This document shows positions 1-8,334 of a stretch of DNA of 64,000 bases, in pieces; the stretch's first letter is position 1, and each line of letters starts with the position of its first letter. A program made the translations under genes and the position numbers. The notes beneath the pieces were generated by a model. It was not told the DNA's origin. It did not search any database and saw nothing but the letters and a program-made list of their open reading frames with translations. Source of the stretch: Devosia sp. (GTDB lineage: Bacteria; Pseudomonadota; Alphaproteobacteria; Rhizobiales; Devosiaceae); assembly GCF_024707125.1 (NCBI RefSeq), contig NZ_JANQAH010000011.1:1054001-1118000 (forward strand). Direction: 5' to 3'.

Positions 1-1
1 G

Positions 2-445
2 GACCATCCAGAAATCGTCGCCGGCAAAACAGTGCTCGATTTCGGCGCCGGCTCCGGCCTCGTCGGCATCGCCGCAGCGCGGGCCGGCGCCACAAAAATC
101 TGGGCCATCGAGCCAGATTCCAATGCGCACGCCGCCATGATGCTCAATGCCGAAGCCAATGGCGCTGCCATCGCCTCCTGGAATGAACACGGCCTGCCCG
201 AGGTGGACATCATCCTCGCTGGGGACGTCTTTTACGACACCTCCGTCACCCGCCAGACCCTGCCCATCCTCGCTGCCGCCGCGACCCACACAAAAATCCT
301 CGTCGGCGATCCTTTCCGCCGCGACCTGCCACTCGACCACTTGGACCTGCTCGCCGAATACACAGTGCCCGACATGGGCGGCGGCGCGCCGGTTCGATCG
401 GGTGTCTTCGCCCTGCGTCCGGGGAATATCGGAAATGCCCCATAG
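2..445 (+). CDS. Class I SAM-dependent methyltransferase, 5' end missing
   Basis: The reading frame is open from base 2, so the gene starts before the window. The glycine-rich SAM-binding loop (VLDFGAGSGLVGIAAARAGA) lies at the visible N-terminus, followed by an acidic strand end (AIEPD) and a DIILAGDVFYD motif. This pattern is typical of the L11-methyltransferase/ETFB-lysine methyltransferase-like group (NNMT/METTL20 type), which modify proteins. About 147 residues are visible and some 60-80 are probably missing. The substrate cannot be told from this fragment. A GTG at base 32 is an internal valine, not a likely start. Confidence 0.8.
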   Translation, partial: DHPEIVAGKTVLDFGAGSGLVGIAAARAGATKIWAIEPDSNAHAAMMLNAEANGAAIASWNEHGLPEVDIILAGDVFYDTSVTRQTLPILAAAATHTKILVGDPFRRDLPLDHLDLLAEYTVPDMGGGAPVRSGVFALRPGNIGNAP

Positions 446-552
446 CGCTTGCCCGAAAAACGGGAAAATCCTATATCCACACCCAAGCGAGGACGACCTC
501 CCCCACTAAGGGTTCAGCGCTCGGGACGGCCCGGAACCACAGGGGATTTCCC

Positions 553-987
553 ATGCGGACCACCGCCGACCGTATTCGCCACGCTGTCAGTTTCGAAGTC
601 ATCGGCATCATCATCGCAACGCCGCTCGCGGCCTTTGCATTCCATCTGCCGGGCGGCGATTCCGCGGTGATCGTCGTGGCCAGCGCTACCGTCGCCATGC
701 TCTGGAACTACGTCTACAACCTCGGCTTCGACCACGCGATGCAGCGCCTCACCGGCGGCACCGCCAAGACGGCGCGCATCCGTGTCGCCCATGCCGTGCT
801 GTTCGAGCTTGGCCTCCTGATGATCATGCTGCCCCTCGTTGCCTGGTATCTGCAGATTTCCATCTGGCAGGCCCTGGTCATGGATATCGCGCTCGCCCTC
901 TTCTACATGGGCTACGCCTTCGTCTTTAACTGGGCCTATGACCGCGTCTTCCCGCTGCCCGAGTGGCAGGAAGCCAAGGCGAGCTAA
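553..987 (+). CDS. PACE family multidrug/chlorhexidine efflux transporter
   Basis: A 144-residue membrane protein with four predicted helices arranged as two tandem bacterial transmembrane pair domains. Length and the glutamate at residue 15 in the first helix (SFEVIG) match the AceI-type PACE pumps, where that residue takes part in proton coupling; conserved WNYVYN and FNWAYDR motifs end each repeat. Such proteins export biocides and short diamines through the inner membrane. AGGGGAT about 6 bases upstream of ATG is a fair ribosome site. It stands alone between a methyltransferase and a GST gene. Confidence 0.9.
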   Translation: MRTTADRIRHAVSFEVIGIIIATPLAAFAFHLPGGDSAVIVVASATVAMLWNYVYNLGFDHAMQRLTGGTAKTARIRVAHAVLFELGLLMIMLPLVAWYLQISIWQALVMDIALALFYMGYAFVFNWAYDRVFPLPEWQEAKAS

Positions 988-1094
988 GCCGAACACGACG
1001 ATTTGCCCCTTGTGCATCTAGAAACGCCGCGCGCGCTGGCATAGCTTGCGCGCGCTCGCCCTCCGGGGCGGAGCACGACGACACATTCAGGTAA

Positions 1095-1697
<603 letters not shown>

Positions 1698-1703
1698 AAC
1701 GAC

Positions 1704-1729
1704 AAGGGGCACCTTTGGTGCCCCTTTTT
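1704..1729 (+). terminator. Rho-independent terminator of the GST gene
   Basis: A perfect 10-base stem (AAGGGGCACC with GGTGCCCCTT) with a TTT loop runs into five T residues. It sits 6 bases after the GST stop. Its last base is the first base of the minus-strand small ORF stop codon, so the convergent transcripts are packed end to end. Confidence 0.85.
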
Positions 1730-1818
1730 CATCCCAGATGTCCGGTAAACTTCAGCACGCCGAGCACGATGATCAGCACGGCCAGCCAGAACAGGCGACG
1801 TGTATTGCGCTCGTTCAT
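1729..1818 (-). CDS. Putative 29-residue membrane peptide coupled to ispG
   Basis: The ATG overlaps the ispG stop codon (ATGA), so it would be translated by coupling to ispG. The peptide begins MNERNTRR and then has one hydrophobic helix ([14 protein letters not shown]) ending KFTGHLG: a basic N-terminus plus a single transmembrane segment, as expected for a small N-in membrane peptide. It is too short for standard gene finders. No family was recognised. The evidence is overlap, composition and position only; a chance ORF is possible. Confidence 0.5.
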   Translation of the reverse strand: MNERNTRRLFWLAVLIIVLGVLKFTGHLG

Positions 1819-3068
1819 TCCGCGGCGTTCTGCCGTCCGGTGCCGAACTTGCGCTCGATATAGTCGGCCACCATCACCTTGAACTGATCGGCCACATCGG
1901 CCCCGCGCAGCGTCGCCACCTTCTGCCCATCGACAAAGACGGGAGCGGCCGGGGTTTCACCCGTGCCCGGCAGCGAAATGCCGATATTGGCATGCTTGCT
2001 TTCGCCCGGCCCGTTGACGATGCAACCCATCACCGCCACCGACAGGGTTTCGACGCCCGGATAGCGCTCGCGCCATTCCGGCATCGAGATATTGAGATGG
2101 TCCTGAATATCTTTTGCGAGGGTCTGGAACGTCGTTGAAGTCGTACGCCCACAACCCGGACACGCCGCGACGACGGGCAGGAACTGCCTAAAACCCATGG
2201 TCTGCAGGAGTTCCTGCGCGACCTTCACTTCGGTCGTGCGATCGCCACCCGGCTCGGGCGTCAGCGAAATACGAATCGTGTCGCCAATGCCCTGCTGCAG
2301 CAGGATACCCAAGGCGGCCGACGAAGCGACAATGCCCTTCGAACCCATGCCCGCTTCGGTCAGGCCCAGATGCAGCGCATAATCGCACCGCGCGGCAAGG
2401 TCCTGATAAACGGCGATGAGATGCTGCACATCCGACACCTTGGTCGAGAGGAGGATCTGGTCGCGGCGCATGCCCAGCTCTTCGGCGCGGGCAGCGGACA
2501 GCAGTGCCGACTGGATGATGGCCTCGCGCTGCACCGCCGCAGCCGAAATCGGCGCGTCTGACACAGCGTTCTCGTCCATCAGCTTGGTGAGCAGCTCTTC
2601 GTCGAGCGAGCCCCAATTGACCCCGATACGCACCGGCTTGTTGTAGCGATTGGCAATCTCGATCAGCGTCGCGAACTGCGTATCGCGCTTGGCCTTGAAC
2701 CCGACATTGCCCGGATTGATGCGATATTTCGCCAGCGCCTCGGCACAGGCCGGGTGGTCCGTGAGGAGCTTGTGGCCGATATAATGAAAGTCGCCGACCA
2801 GCGGCACGTCATAGCCCATGAAGGCCAGACGATCCCGAATGATCGGCACGGCGGCCGCGCTCTCGTCGCGATCGACGGTGATGCGCACGATCTCCGAACC
2901 GGCGCGCGCCAGCTGCATGACCTGCTTCACGGTCGCGTCGATATCGGCCGTATCGGTATTGGTCATGGACTGAACGACGACGGGCGCACCGCCCCCGACC
3001 ATCACACCACCGACATTGACCCCGACTGACTGCCTACGCGGCGCTGGACCGGCCATTTTCATCCTCAT
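1815..3068 (-). CDS. ispG: 4-hydroxy-3-methylbut-2-enyl diphosphate synthase (GcpE)
   Basis: Penultimate enzyme of the MEP isoprenoid pathway; it reductively opens ME-cPP to HMBPP using a [4Fe-4S] cluster and reduced flavodoxin or ferredoxin. The N-terminal [14 protein letters not shown] segment and TIM-barrel motifs ([17 protein letters not shown]) are diagnostic. The C-terminal domain carries cluster cysteines in CPGCGRT and in [10 protein letters not shown]. Length of about 413-417 residues fits the family. Three in-frame ATGs lie at 3068, 3062 and 3056; GAGG before the last makes 3056 plausible. Confidence 0.96.
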   Translation of the reverse strand: MRMKMAGPAPRRQSVGVNVGGVMVGGGAPVVVQSMTNTDTADIDATVKQVMQLARAGSEIVRITVDRDESAAAVPIIRDRLAFMGYDVPLVGDFHYIGHKLLTDHPACAEALAKYRINPGNVGFKAKRDTQFATLIEIANRYNKPVRIGVNWGSLDEELLTKLMDENAVSDAPISAAAVQREAIIQSALLSAARAEELGMRRDQILLSTKVSDVQHLIAVYQDLAARCDYALHLGLTEAGMGSKGIVASSAALGILLQQGIGDTIRISLTPEPGGDRTTEVKVAQELLQTMGFRQFLPVVAACPGCGRTTSTTFQTLAKDIQDHLNISMPEWRERYPGVETLSVAVMGCIVNGPGESKHANIGISLPGTGETPAAPVFVDGQKVATLRGADVADQFKVMVADYIERKFGTGRQNAAE

Positions 3069-3198
3069 TCACGCGTGCCTTCGAGATAGGCCTTCCCATC
3101 TGCGCGCGCAACTGGACAATAGCGTGACGGGTTGACCCAGCCGAGCCGTCGAAATCGACGAGAGCCATTCGTCGCGGTGTCGAACAGGAGCAAAAGCC

Positions 3199-3411
3199 AT
3201 GACCTTCGCCGCCTATCTCAGCAATATCGAGAAGCAGACGGGCGTCTGCCCCGACGAATTCATCCGCCTCGCCACCGAAAAGGGTCTTACCGCGCCCGGC
3301 ACCAAGGCAACCGCAATCACCGATTGGCTCAAGGCCGACTACAAGCTCGGACACGGCCACGCCATGGCTGTCTACAAGCTCCTCAAGGAGCAGGGCGGGC
3401 TGACAAACTAG
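3199..3411 (+). CDS. DUF4287 domain-containing small protein
   Basis: A 70-residue soluble protein beginning MTFAAYLSNIEKQTG with the segments LATEKGL, KATAITDWLKADYKLGHGHAMAVYKLLK, which match the DUF4287 family of short proteins common in actinobacteria and rhizobia. The predicted fold is helical; function unknown. AGGAG lies about 8 bases before the ATG. It precedes a DUF1232 gene on the same strand with a 57-base gap, so the two may be cotranscribed. Confidence 0.85.
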   Translation: MTFAAYLSNIEKQTGVCPDEFIRLATEKGLTAPGTKATAITDWLKADYKLGHGHAMAVYKLLKEQGGLTN

Positions 3412-3468
3412 ACCGGCGCAGAGATGTGATCGGACCACTCTTGAACCAGATGCAGCCAGGACCATTTA

Positions 3469-3774
3469 TTGGTCATGATGAACATGCTCCTCCCCCGCCT
3501 CATTCTCTTTCGCAAGGAAGTCGTGCAGCTCTGGAAGGCCTTCTGGGCCGCCGAGACTCCGCTTTACCTGAAGGCGGCGACGCTGTTCGTTGCCTTCTAT
3601 CTCTTCAATCCGTTCGACATCCTGCCCGATTTCATCCCGATCCTGGGCTGGGTCGATGACATCATCCTCGTGCCCCTGATGGTGAGCTGGATTGTTTCCC
3701 GCCTGCCCGTCCCGGCCCGCGTCTATGCCGGCAAGTATGGCAAGACGGTCGATGGCAAAGCGCGGCGGATGTAG
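3469..3774 (+). CDS. YkvA family protein (DUF1232)
   Basis: About 100 residues with the DUF1232 signature: a hydrophobic helix followed by YLFNPFDILPDFIPILGWVDDIILVPLMV. Family members are small membrane-associated proteins of unknown role. The start is uncertain: a TTG at 3469 has AGGA at a good distance, while ATGs at 3475 and 3478 are standard codons but further from it. The gene ends before a bidirectional terminator shared with the convergent RcdA-like gene. Confidence 0.88.
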   Translation: MVMMNMLLPRLILFRKEVVQLWKAFWAAETPLYLKAATLFVAFYLFNPFDILPDFIPILGWVDDIILVPLMVSWIVSRLPVPARVYAGKYGKTVDGKARRM

Positions 3775-3793
3775 TCGCCGAAGCTGAAATGAA

Positions 3794-3816
3794 AAAGGCG
3801 CCCACTGGGCGCCTTT
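3794..3816. terminator. Bidirectional terminator between convergent genes
   Basis: A perfect 10-base stem, AAAGGCGCCC / GGGCGCCTTT, with an ACT loop. Flanking A residues on the left and T-rich bases on the right let it work on both strands. It lies between the DUF1232 gene (+) and the DUF1465 gene (-). Confidence 0.85.
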
Positions 3817-3830
3817 GGTTTGTCTGGAGT

Positions 3831-4346
3831 CTATTCCGACCGTTTGAACGCAGCGTGTAGCCGCGAAAACTGATCGGCAATGCCATTGGCCTGGCCGGCA
3901 GAGACTTCGGGCAATTTGCCCCGCTCAAGCAGGTCGAGCTGCGTAACGCGATCAAACAGCCGATCGCCCTGATCGATAAAGCTCCGCAGCTTTTCCGGCA
4001 GGTGGTCATAGCCCGGCCCGCCGCGCTCCGAAGGCGTTGCAGAAAACTGCACCTTTTCCTTCTCGGTCCGCGCATTCTCGCGCGAAATCTCGCCCTCGTT
4101 GACCGCACGTTGCAGCAGCAGCCAGGAGGCGATCTGCATCAGGCGCGTCGTGAGACGCATGGATTCGGTGGCATAGAGGAAAGAGGCTTCGCGCGGCAGC
4201 AGGCGGCTGTCCTCGCGCCCTTCCTGGTCGAGATAGGCGGCGACGGCTTCGATGAGACCCATGCCTTCGCGATAGAGCTGGTCAAAGCCCCCCGATGCCG
4301 CAATGCGCGGGCCCAGGGCAACTGCCGAACTGCTCGTCTCGCTCAT
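3831..4346 (-). CDS. DUF1465 / RcdA-like protein
   Basis: A 171-residue soluble helical protein. Segments FDQLYREGMGLIEAVAAYLD, LPREASFLYATESMRLTTRLMQIASWLL and a late DQGDRLFDRVTQLD match DUF1465, the family that includes Caulobacter RcdA, an adaptor helping ClpXP degrade CtrA. I set the start at MSETSS (4346) because GGCGG precedes it; the frame stays open to 4409. Whether it acts as a protease adaptor here is inferred from family only. It is transcribed toward the shared terminator at 3794. Confidence 0.75.
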   Translation of the reverse strand: MSETSSSAVALGPRIAASGGFDQLYREGMGLIEAVAAYLDQEGREDSRLLPREASFLYATESMRLTTRLMQIASWLLLQRAVNEGEISRENARTEKEKVQFSATPSERGGPGYDHLPEKLRSFIDQGDRLFDRVTQLDLLERGKLPEVSAGQANGIADQFSRLHAAFKRSE

Positions 4347-4518
4347 ATCCGCCACGGTCCATCCCAGCTTCGAGGGGTTTTCGGAGGGATGTAGAATCCC
4401 GCCTCTCATTTCCCCGCCATGCTAGGCGGAAATGAGGCCAGCGTCATCCCACGAGCGCAACTAGCCTCAACAAGTCGTTGCACGGCGGGAGTTTATCTTC
4501 GCTGGGAAAGGACGCCAG

Positions 4519-4548
4519 AAAAAGAAAAGAGCCGTGAATCACGGCTCT
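4519..4548 (-). terminator. Minus-strand Rho-independent terminator
   Basis: Stem AGAGCCGTG / CACGGCTCT with an AAT loop at 4528-4548. Read on the minus strand it is followed by TTTTCTTTTT. The nearest minus-strand gene ends 275 bases away at 4824, so it either ends that long 3' region or a separate small RNA transcribed from about 4.8 kb. The 4,410-4,823 gap otherwise holds an A/T-rich stretch around 4600-4680 and a REP-like element. Confidence 0.6.
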
Positions 4549-4716
4549 CGAAGTTAACAGGGAGGCGTCAAACAGAGGGAAAACCGCTCTGAAAAATTCA
4601 GAAAAATCTGAATAACTTCACCTTAACCGCAAAGTCTTAATTGTGCGTTAACAGGAGTCGATTTCTTAACCCTGACGAAAATTAGGTCGGGCGGAGAGTT
4701 GAGTCAGAGCGCGACG

Positions 4717-4792
4717 AAAATGGTGGTTTTCGAGAACCGGCGCGGAGCGTACGTTGGTACGTGAGCACCGGAAGCGTAGAAAACCGCCATTT
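4717..4792. repeat. REP-like imperfect palindrome
   Basis: The outer arms AAATGGTGGTTTTC and GAAAACCGCCATTT pair over 14 bases with one G-T. Between them an inner CGTAC-GTTG-GTACG hairpin and two ACCGG boxes give a cruciform-like structure. I recall similar palindromes as dispersed intergenic elements in alphaproteobacteria, but no second copy is evident in this window. It is noncoding. Confidence 0.6.
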
Positions 4793-4823
4793 GCAGACCG
4801 CTATGGCCAACTATCCACCCGAC

Positions 4824-5045
4824 CTAGCGACGGCGGAACGGCGGCTGCCAATAGCGCGCCACCTGCACCTGCCACATGAATGTCTGGATCGGCTCCTCGC
4901 GCCAGGCTTGGTCGGCGAGGTTTTCGGGCGCCGGCACATTGAGCGGGCTGCCATCTTCGACGCCAGCCAGCCGCAGCGCATAGACCAGCGCCGAAGTGCC
5001 CGCGGCAAAAACCAGGGCAAGCAATACCAGAAGATTCCAAGACAT
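4824..5045 (-). CDS. Small single-pass membrane protein of unknown function
   Basis: 73 residues: an N-terminal transmembrane helix (MSWNLLVLLALVFAAGTSALVYAL) followed by a soluble tail ending WQVQVARYWQPPFRRR. AAGGAG stands 8 bases before the ATG, a strong ribosome site that fixes the start. No family recognised. It lies just downstream, on the same strand, of the DUF1192 gene (95-base gap). Confidence 0.7.
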   Translation of the reverse strand: MSWNLLVLLALVFAAGTSALVYALRLAGVEDGSPLNVPAPENLADQAWREEPIQTFMWQVQVARYWQPPFRRR

Positions 5046-5140
5046 GACGGCGACTCCTTGCCTGCAAGGAGTGTTAACCCGGCGCCTCACCGCCCCGAAC
5101 CTTTAGTCCTTCTTAACCTTAATCCCGGGGCTTTTATCGA

Positions 5141-5332
5141 TCAGAACTTGAACACCGCATCGGCAGCTTTTCGCGTGCTGCCGCGCGCATCGATCGCGGC
5201 CTTGAGACGCAGGATTTCCCCTTCGAGCAGGGCGATTCTCTGCTCGAGTTCCGACACGGACAGCGTATCGAGAACCATGCCGACATCATGCGCCACCGGC
5301 TTTTTGCGGCGCTGTTCTTCGTCATCCATCAT
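5141..5332 (-). CDS. DUF1192 family protein
   Basis: A 63-residue soluble protein with acidic/basic N-terminus (MMDDEEQRRKKP) and the central coiled-coil segment LSVSELEQRIALLEGEILRLKAAI typical of DUF1192, a short alphaproteobacterial family of unknown role. GGGAGG precedes the tandem ATGATG start. It is divergent from the quinone oxidoreductase gene, with about 80 bases between the starts. Confidence 0.85.
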   Translation of the reverse strand: MMDDEEQRRKKPVAHDVGMVLDTLSVSELEQRIALLEGEILRLKAAIDARGSTRKAADAVFKF

Positions 5333-5412
5333 GGCGGCCTCCCAAAACTTTGCCCTGTAAGATTACCTTGCCACCCTTGCCGGGCAAGCCCGCTTTACGC
5401 CAGCATGGGAGC

Positions 5413-6446
5413 ATGACCGAGCAAATCACCCTCCCCCCGACCATGTCGGCCATCCATATTGCAACGCCCGGCGCCCCCGATGCGCTCCAGGTGACGTCGC
5501 TGCCCCTGCCCGAGGTAAAACCCGGCGAGGTGCTGATCCGCGTCGCCGCCGCCGGCGTCAATGGACCGGACCTGGCGCAGCGGCGCGGCCACTACGATCC
5601 GCCGCCCGGCGCCTCCCCCTGCCCGGTCTCGAAGTCGCAGGTGTGGTTGTCGCTTCGGGCGCGGGCAGCAATCGCCACCGCATCGGCGCCCGCGTCATGG
5701 CGCTGACCAATGGCGGCGGCTATGCTGAATATGTCGCGGTGCCCGAGGGCCAGGTCCTGCCCGTTCCCTATGGCTGGAGCTTTGCCGAGGCCGCGAGCCT
5801 GCCCGAAACCTGGTTCACGGTGACACAGACGCTCGTCATGCGCGCCGGCCTGATCCCCGGCATGACCGTCCTCGTCCACGGCGCCTCGGGCGGCATCGGC
5901 GGCGCTGCCATCCAGATCGCGACGCTCCTCGGCGCCAAGGCCATCGGCGTCACCTCAAGCCCCGAAAAATCAGCCTACGCCCTTTCGCTCGGCGCCGTAG
6001 CCACGATTGATCGCAGCGAAGACATTGCCGAACGCGTCCTCGCCCTCACCGAAGGGCGGGGTGTCGACCGCGTCGTCGACGTCGTCGGCGGAGACATGGC
6101 TGCGGTCAATGTCGCTGCCTCCGCCCGCTCCGGCCATATCGTCCTGATCTCGACGCTCGAAGGCGGTTCAGCCCAGGTGCCGCTGCGCCAGATGATGGCC
6201 AAGGGCATCACCATGTCCGGCTCGACCCTGCGCCCGCAATCGTCCGAGACCAAAGCCGCCATTGCAGAGCGCATCGCCTTTTCGCTCCTGCTGCATCTTT
6301 CCCTGCCCGATTGGGTAAAGCCCAAGATTTCCACCTTCGCGCTTGAAGATGCCGCCCGCGCGCATGAGCAAATGGAAACGCGAAATCATATCGGCAAGCT
6401 GGTTCTCTTGACCTCCTTCGGCAGAGCCCAAGAAAATTTGCGCTAA
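5413..6446 (+). pseudogene. Quinone oxidoreductase (PIG3-type), frameshifted
   Basis: Zinc-independent medium-chain dehydrogenase that would reduce quinones or enones with NADPH. The first frame gives MSAIHIATPGAPDALQV through GPDLAQRRGHYDPPPGASP; a second frame takes over at about 5605-5620 with GLEVAGVVVASGAGSN, then the HGASGGIGGAAIQIA nucleotide loop. Adding one C to the five-C run near 5615 restores one frame with PPGASPLPGLEVAG. The full product would be about 344 residues, normal for the family. Either a recent pseudogene or a homopolymer read error. Start ATG 5413 follows GGGAG; ATG 5443 is an alternative. Confidence 0.85.
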
Positions 6447-6584
6447 TAAATGGTTATGGCCTGACTTCAGCGTTGCGGAAACCGGGCCAAAACTCTATAT
6501 TGTGAGCAGTTCCCCCTCAGCATTTGGCTTTTGAGGCGGAGCGGTCCGGAGGAAAACCGGCCGCGCCAGCAGGAGAGTTTTACC

Positions 6585-7307
6585 ATGTCCCAGCCCCTAC
6601 TTATGCCCAAGGCAACCGCTGTCTGGCTCGTGGACAACACGGCTTTGTCCTTCGACCAGATCGCTGCCTTCTGCACGCTGCATCCGCTCGAAGTGCAGGG
6701 CATTGCCGATGGCGACGTCGCCTCCGGCATCATGGGTGTCAATCCGATCCAGAACGGTCAGCTGACCCGCGAAGAAATCGAGAAGGCCGAGGCTGATCCC
6801 AATTATCGCCTGAAACTTTCCGATCCAAAAGTTCGCGTCGCTGCCGTCAAGCGCAAGGGCCCGCGCTATACCCCGATCTCGCGCCGCAACGAGCGCCCCA
6901 ATGCCATCAAGTGGCTGGTGCGCAATCATCCGGAGCTGAAGGACGCGCAGATTATGCGCCTCGTGGGCACAACCAAGTCCACCATCGAGTCCGTGCGTGA
7001 AAACAGCCACTGGAATGCGGCCAACCTTGCAGCCATGGACCCGGTGACCCTGGGCCTCTGCAGCCAGATCGAGCTCGACCTCGAGGTCAAGCGCGCCAGT
7101 AAGGATGCCGGCATTCCCAACGAAGTGTCTGAAGGCACGACGCTGCTCACCGCCGAGGAAGCCCTGGCCCGCGCCACCGCCCGCCAGGAAGAATATGGCA
7201 GCGAAGAGGGCGAAGGCGACGGCCGCCGCACTCAGGCCAACGAAGACATCGACGCAGATTCGGTCTTCGCCAAGCTCAAGTCGCTGAAATCCGACGCCGA
7301 CGAATAA
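6585..7307 (+). CDS. DUF1013 protein, TrcR-like cell-cycle transcriptional regulator
   Basis: 240 residues beginning MSQPLLMPKATAVWLVDNTALSFDQIAAFC, with LHPLEVQGIADG and a conserved core RRNERPNAIKWLVRNHPELKDAQIMRLVGTTKSTI that looks like an HTH (KDAQIMRLVGTTKSTIESV). This matches DUF1013, which I recall being named TrcR, an alphaproteobacterial transcription regulator. The C-terminal 50 residues are acidic and less conserved. GGAGAG before 6585 decides this start over upstream in-frame codons. A good terminator follows. Confidence 0.85.
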   Translation: MSQPLLMPKATAVWLVDNTALSFDQIAAFCTLHPLEVQGIADGDVASGIMGVNPIQNGQLTREEIEKAEADPNYRLKLSDPKVRVAAVKRKGPRYTPISRRNERPNAIKWLVRNHPELKDAQIMRLVGTTKSTIESVRENSHWNAANLAAMDPVTLGLCSQIELDLEVKRASKDAGIPNEVSEGTTLLTAEEALARATARQEEYGSEEGEGDGRRTQANEDIDADSVFAKLKSLKSDADE

Positions 7308-7330
7308 GCCTTCTGGCAGTCTCGAAATTG

Positions 7331-7362
7331 AAATCCCCGCCCTCGTGGCGGGGATTTTTGTT
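7331..7362 (+). terminator. Terminator of the TrcR-like gene
   Basis: Stem AAATCCCCGCC / GGCGGGGATTT with a 5-base loop, followed by further T residues, 23 bases after the stop codon. Confidence 0.9.
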
Positions 7363-7516
7363 TGTGGGGCCTGATCGCGCCCGCCAACTCGATGTCACCC
7401 CGGCGAAGGATGAACTGAACAAGCCGATACTAAAGCGCCGGGATGGGAAGCCCGGTTGACAAACCAACCATACAAGAGTGCTCATACCCACCCTGCCCGC
7501 CGGATTCGCCTCTCCC

Positions 7517-8275
7517 ATGATCGACCCCATCTTCGTTGCCGTCGCCGTCTTTGCGGTGCTGATCGTCGGCCTGTCCAAAGCCGGCTTCCTGGGGGGACTA
7601 GGCGTCGTCGGCGTGCCCCTTCTGGCTCTGGTCATGCCTGCCCGCGACGCTGCCGGCATGATGCTGCCGGTGCTGCTCTGCATGGATGCGGTGGCGGTCT
7701 GGATGTATCGCAAGGAATTCGACCGCAGCATTCTCAAGATCATGCTGCCCGGCGCCGCCGTCGGCACGCTGCTCGGCTGGGCCCTCTGGGCCTTTGTCAG
7801 CGACGCCGTGGTGCTGCTGATGGTCGGCATCGTAACGCTGCTCTTTGTCATCGACGCCATGCTACCGCTGCGCAAGAAACTCGAAGGCCTGCCGCCCTCA
7901 AAGCCATGGGGCGCCTTCTGGGGCAGCATTGCCGGTTTCACCAGCTTCATTTCCCACACCGGCGGCCCGCCGTTCCAGATCTACGTCCTGCCCAAAAAGC
8001 TGCCGCCCGCCGTCTATGCCGGCACGACCTCGGTGTTCTTTGCCGTGGTCAACACGGCCAAGCTCGTCCCCTATTTCTTCCTCGGCCAGCTCTCGGTGAG
8101 CAATCTCAGCCACTCCGTCATGCTCGCTCCGGTGGGCATTGTCGGGGTGCTGCTCGGCGTCTGGCTCGTCCGCCGCATCTCGGTAAGACTCTTCTACCAG
8201 ATCGCCTATTGGCTGGTTCTGGTGCTGGCGCTCTACCTCGTGTGGCGCGGCGTCACGGACGTTTTTCTGACCTAG
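7517..8275 (+). CDS. TauE/SafE family sulfite/organosulfonate exporter
   Basis: A 252-residue protein with about eight hydrophobic helices. The N-terminal GLSKAGFLGGLGVVGVPLLALVMP and mid-protein SFISHTGGPPFQIYVLP motifs are the two repeat signatures of TauE/SafE (DUF81) permeases, which move anions such as sulfite or sulfoacetate across the inner membrane. I prefer ATG 7517 over GTG 7478: TTGACA at about 7455 could be a -35 box, placing transcription start near 7490. The true substrate is not evident from its neighbours. Confidence 0.88.
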   Translation: MIDPIFVAVAVFAVLIVGLSKAGFLGGLGVVGVPLLALVMPARDAAGMMLPVLLCMDAVAVWMYRKEFDRSILKIMLPGAAVGTLLGWALWAFVSDAVVLLMVGIVTLLFVIDAMLPLRKKLEGLPPSKPWGAFWGSIAGFTSFISHTGGPPFQIYVLPKKLPPAVYAGTTSVFFAVVNTAKLVPYFFLGQLSVSNLSHSVMLAPVGIVGVLLGVWLVRRISVRLFYQIAYWLVLVLALYLVWRGVTDVFLT

Positions 8276-8334
8276 CTTCGAGACATGCACCTCGCTAAGG
8301 TCCACCGCACTTAAGACTATTCGGGAGTTCATCC

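Noticed and set aside
7455..7485. TTGACA with a possible -10 upstream of the TauE gene
   Set aside because: No good -10 hexamer at the right spacing; I used it only as weak support for the chosen start.
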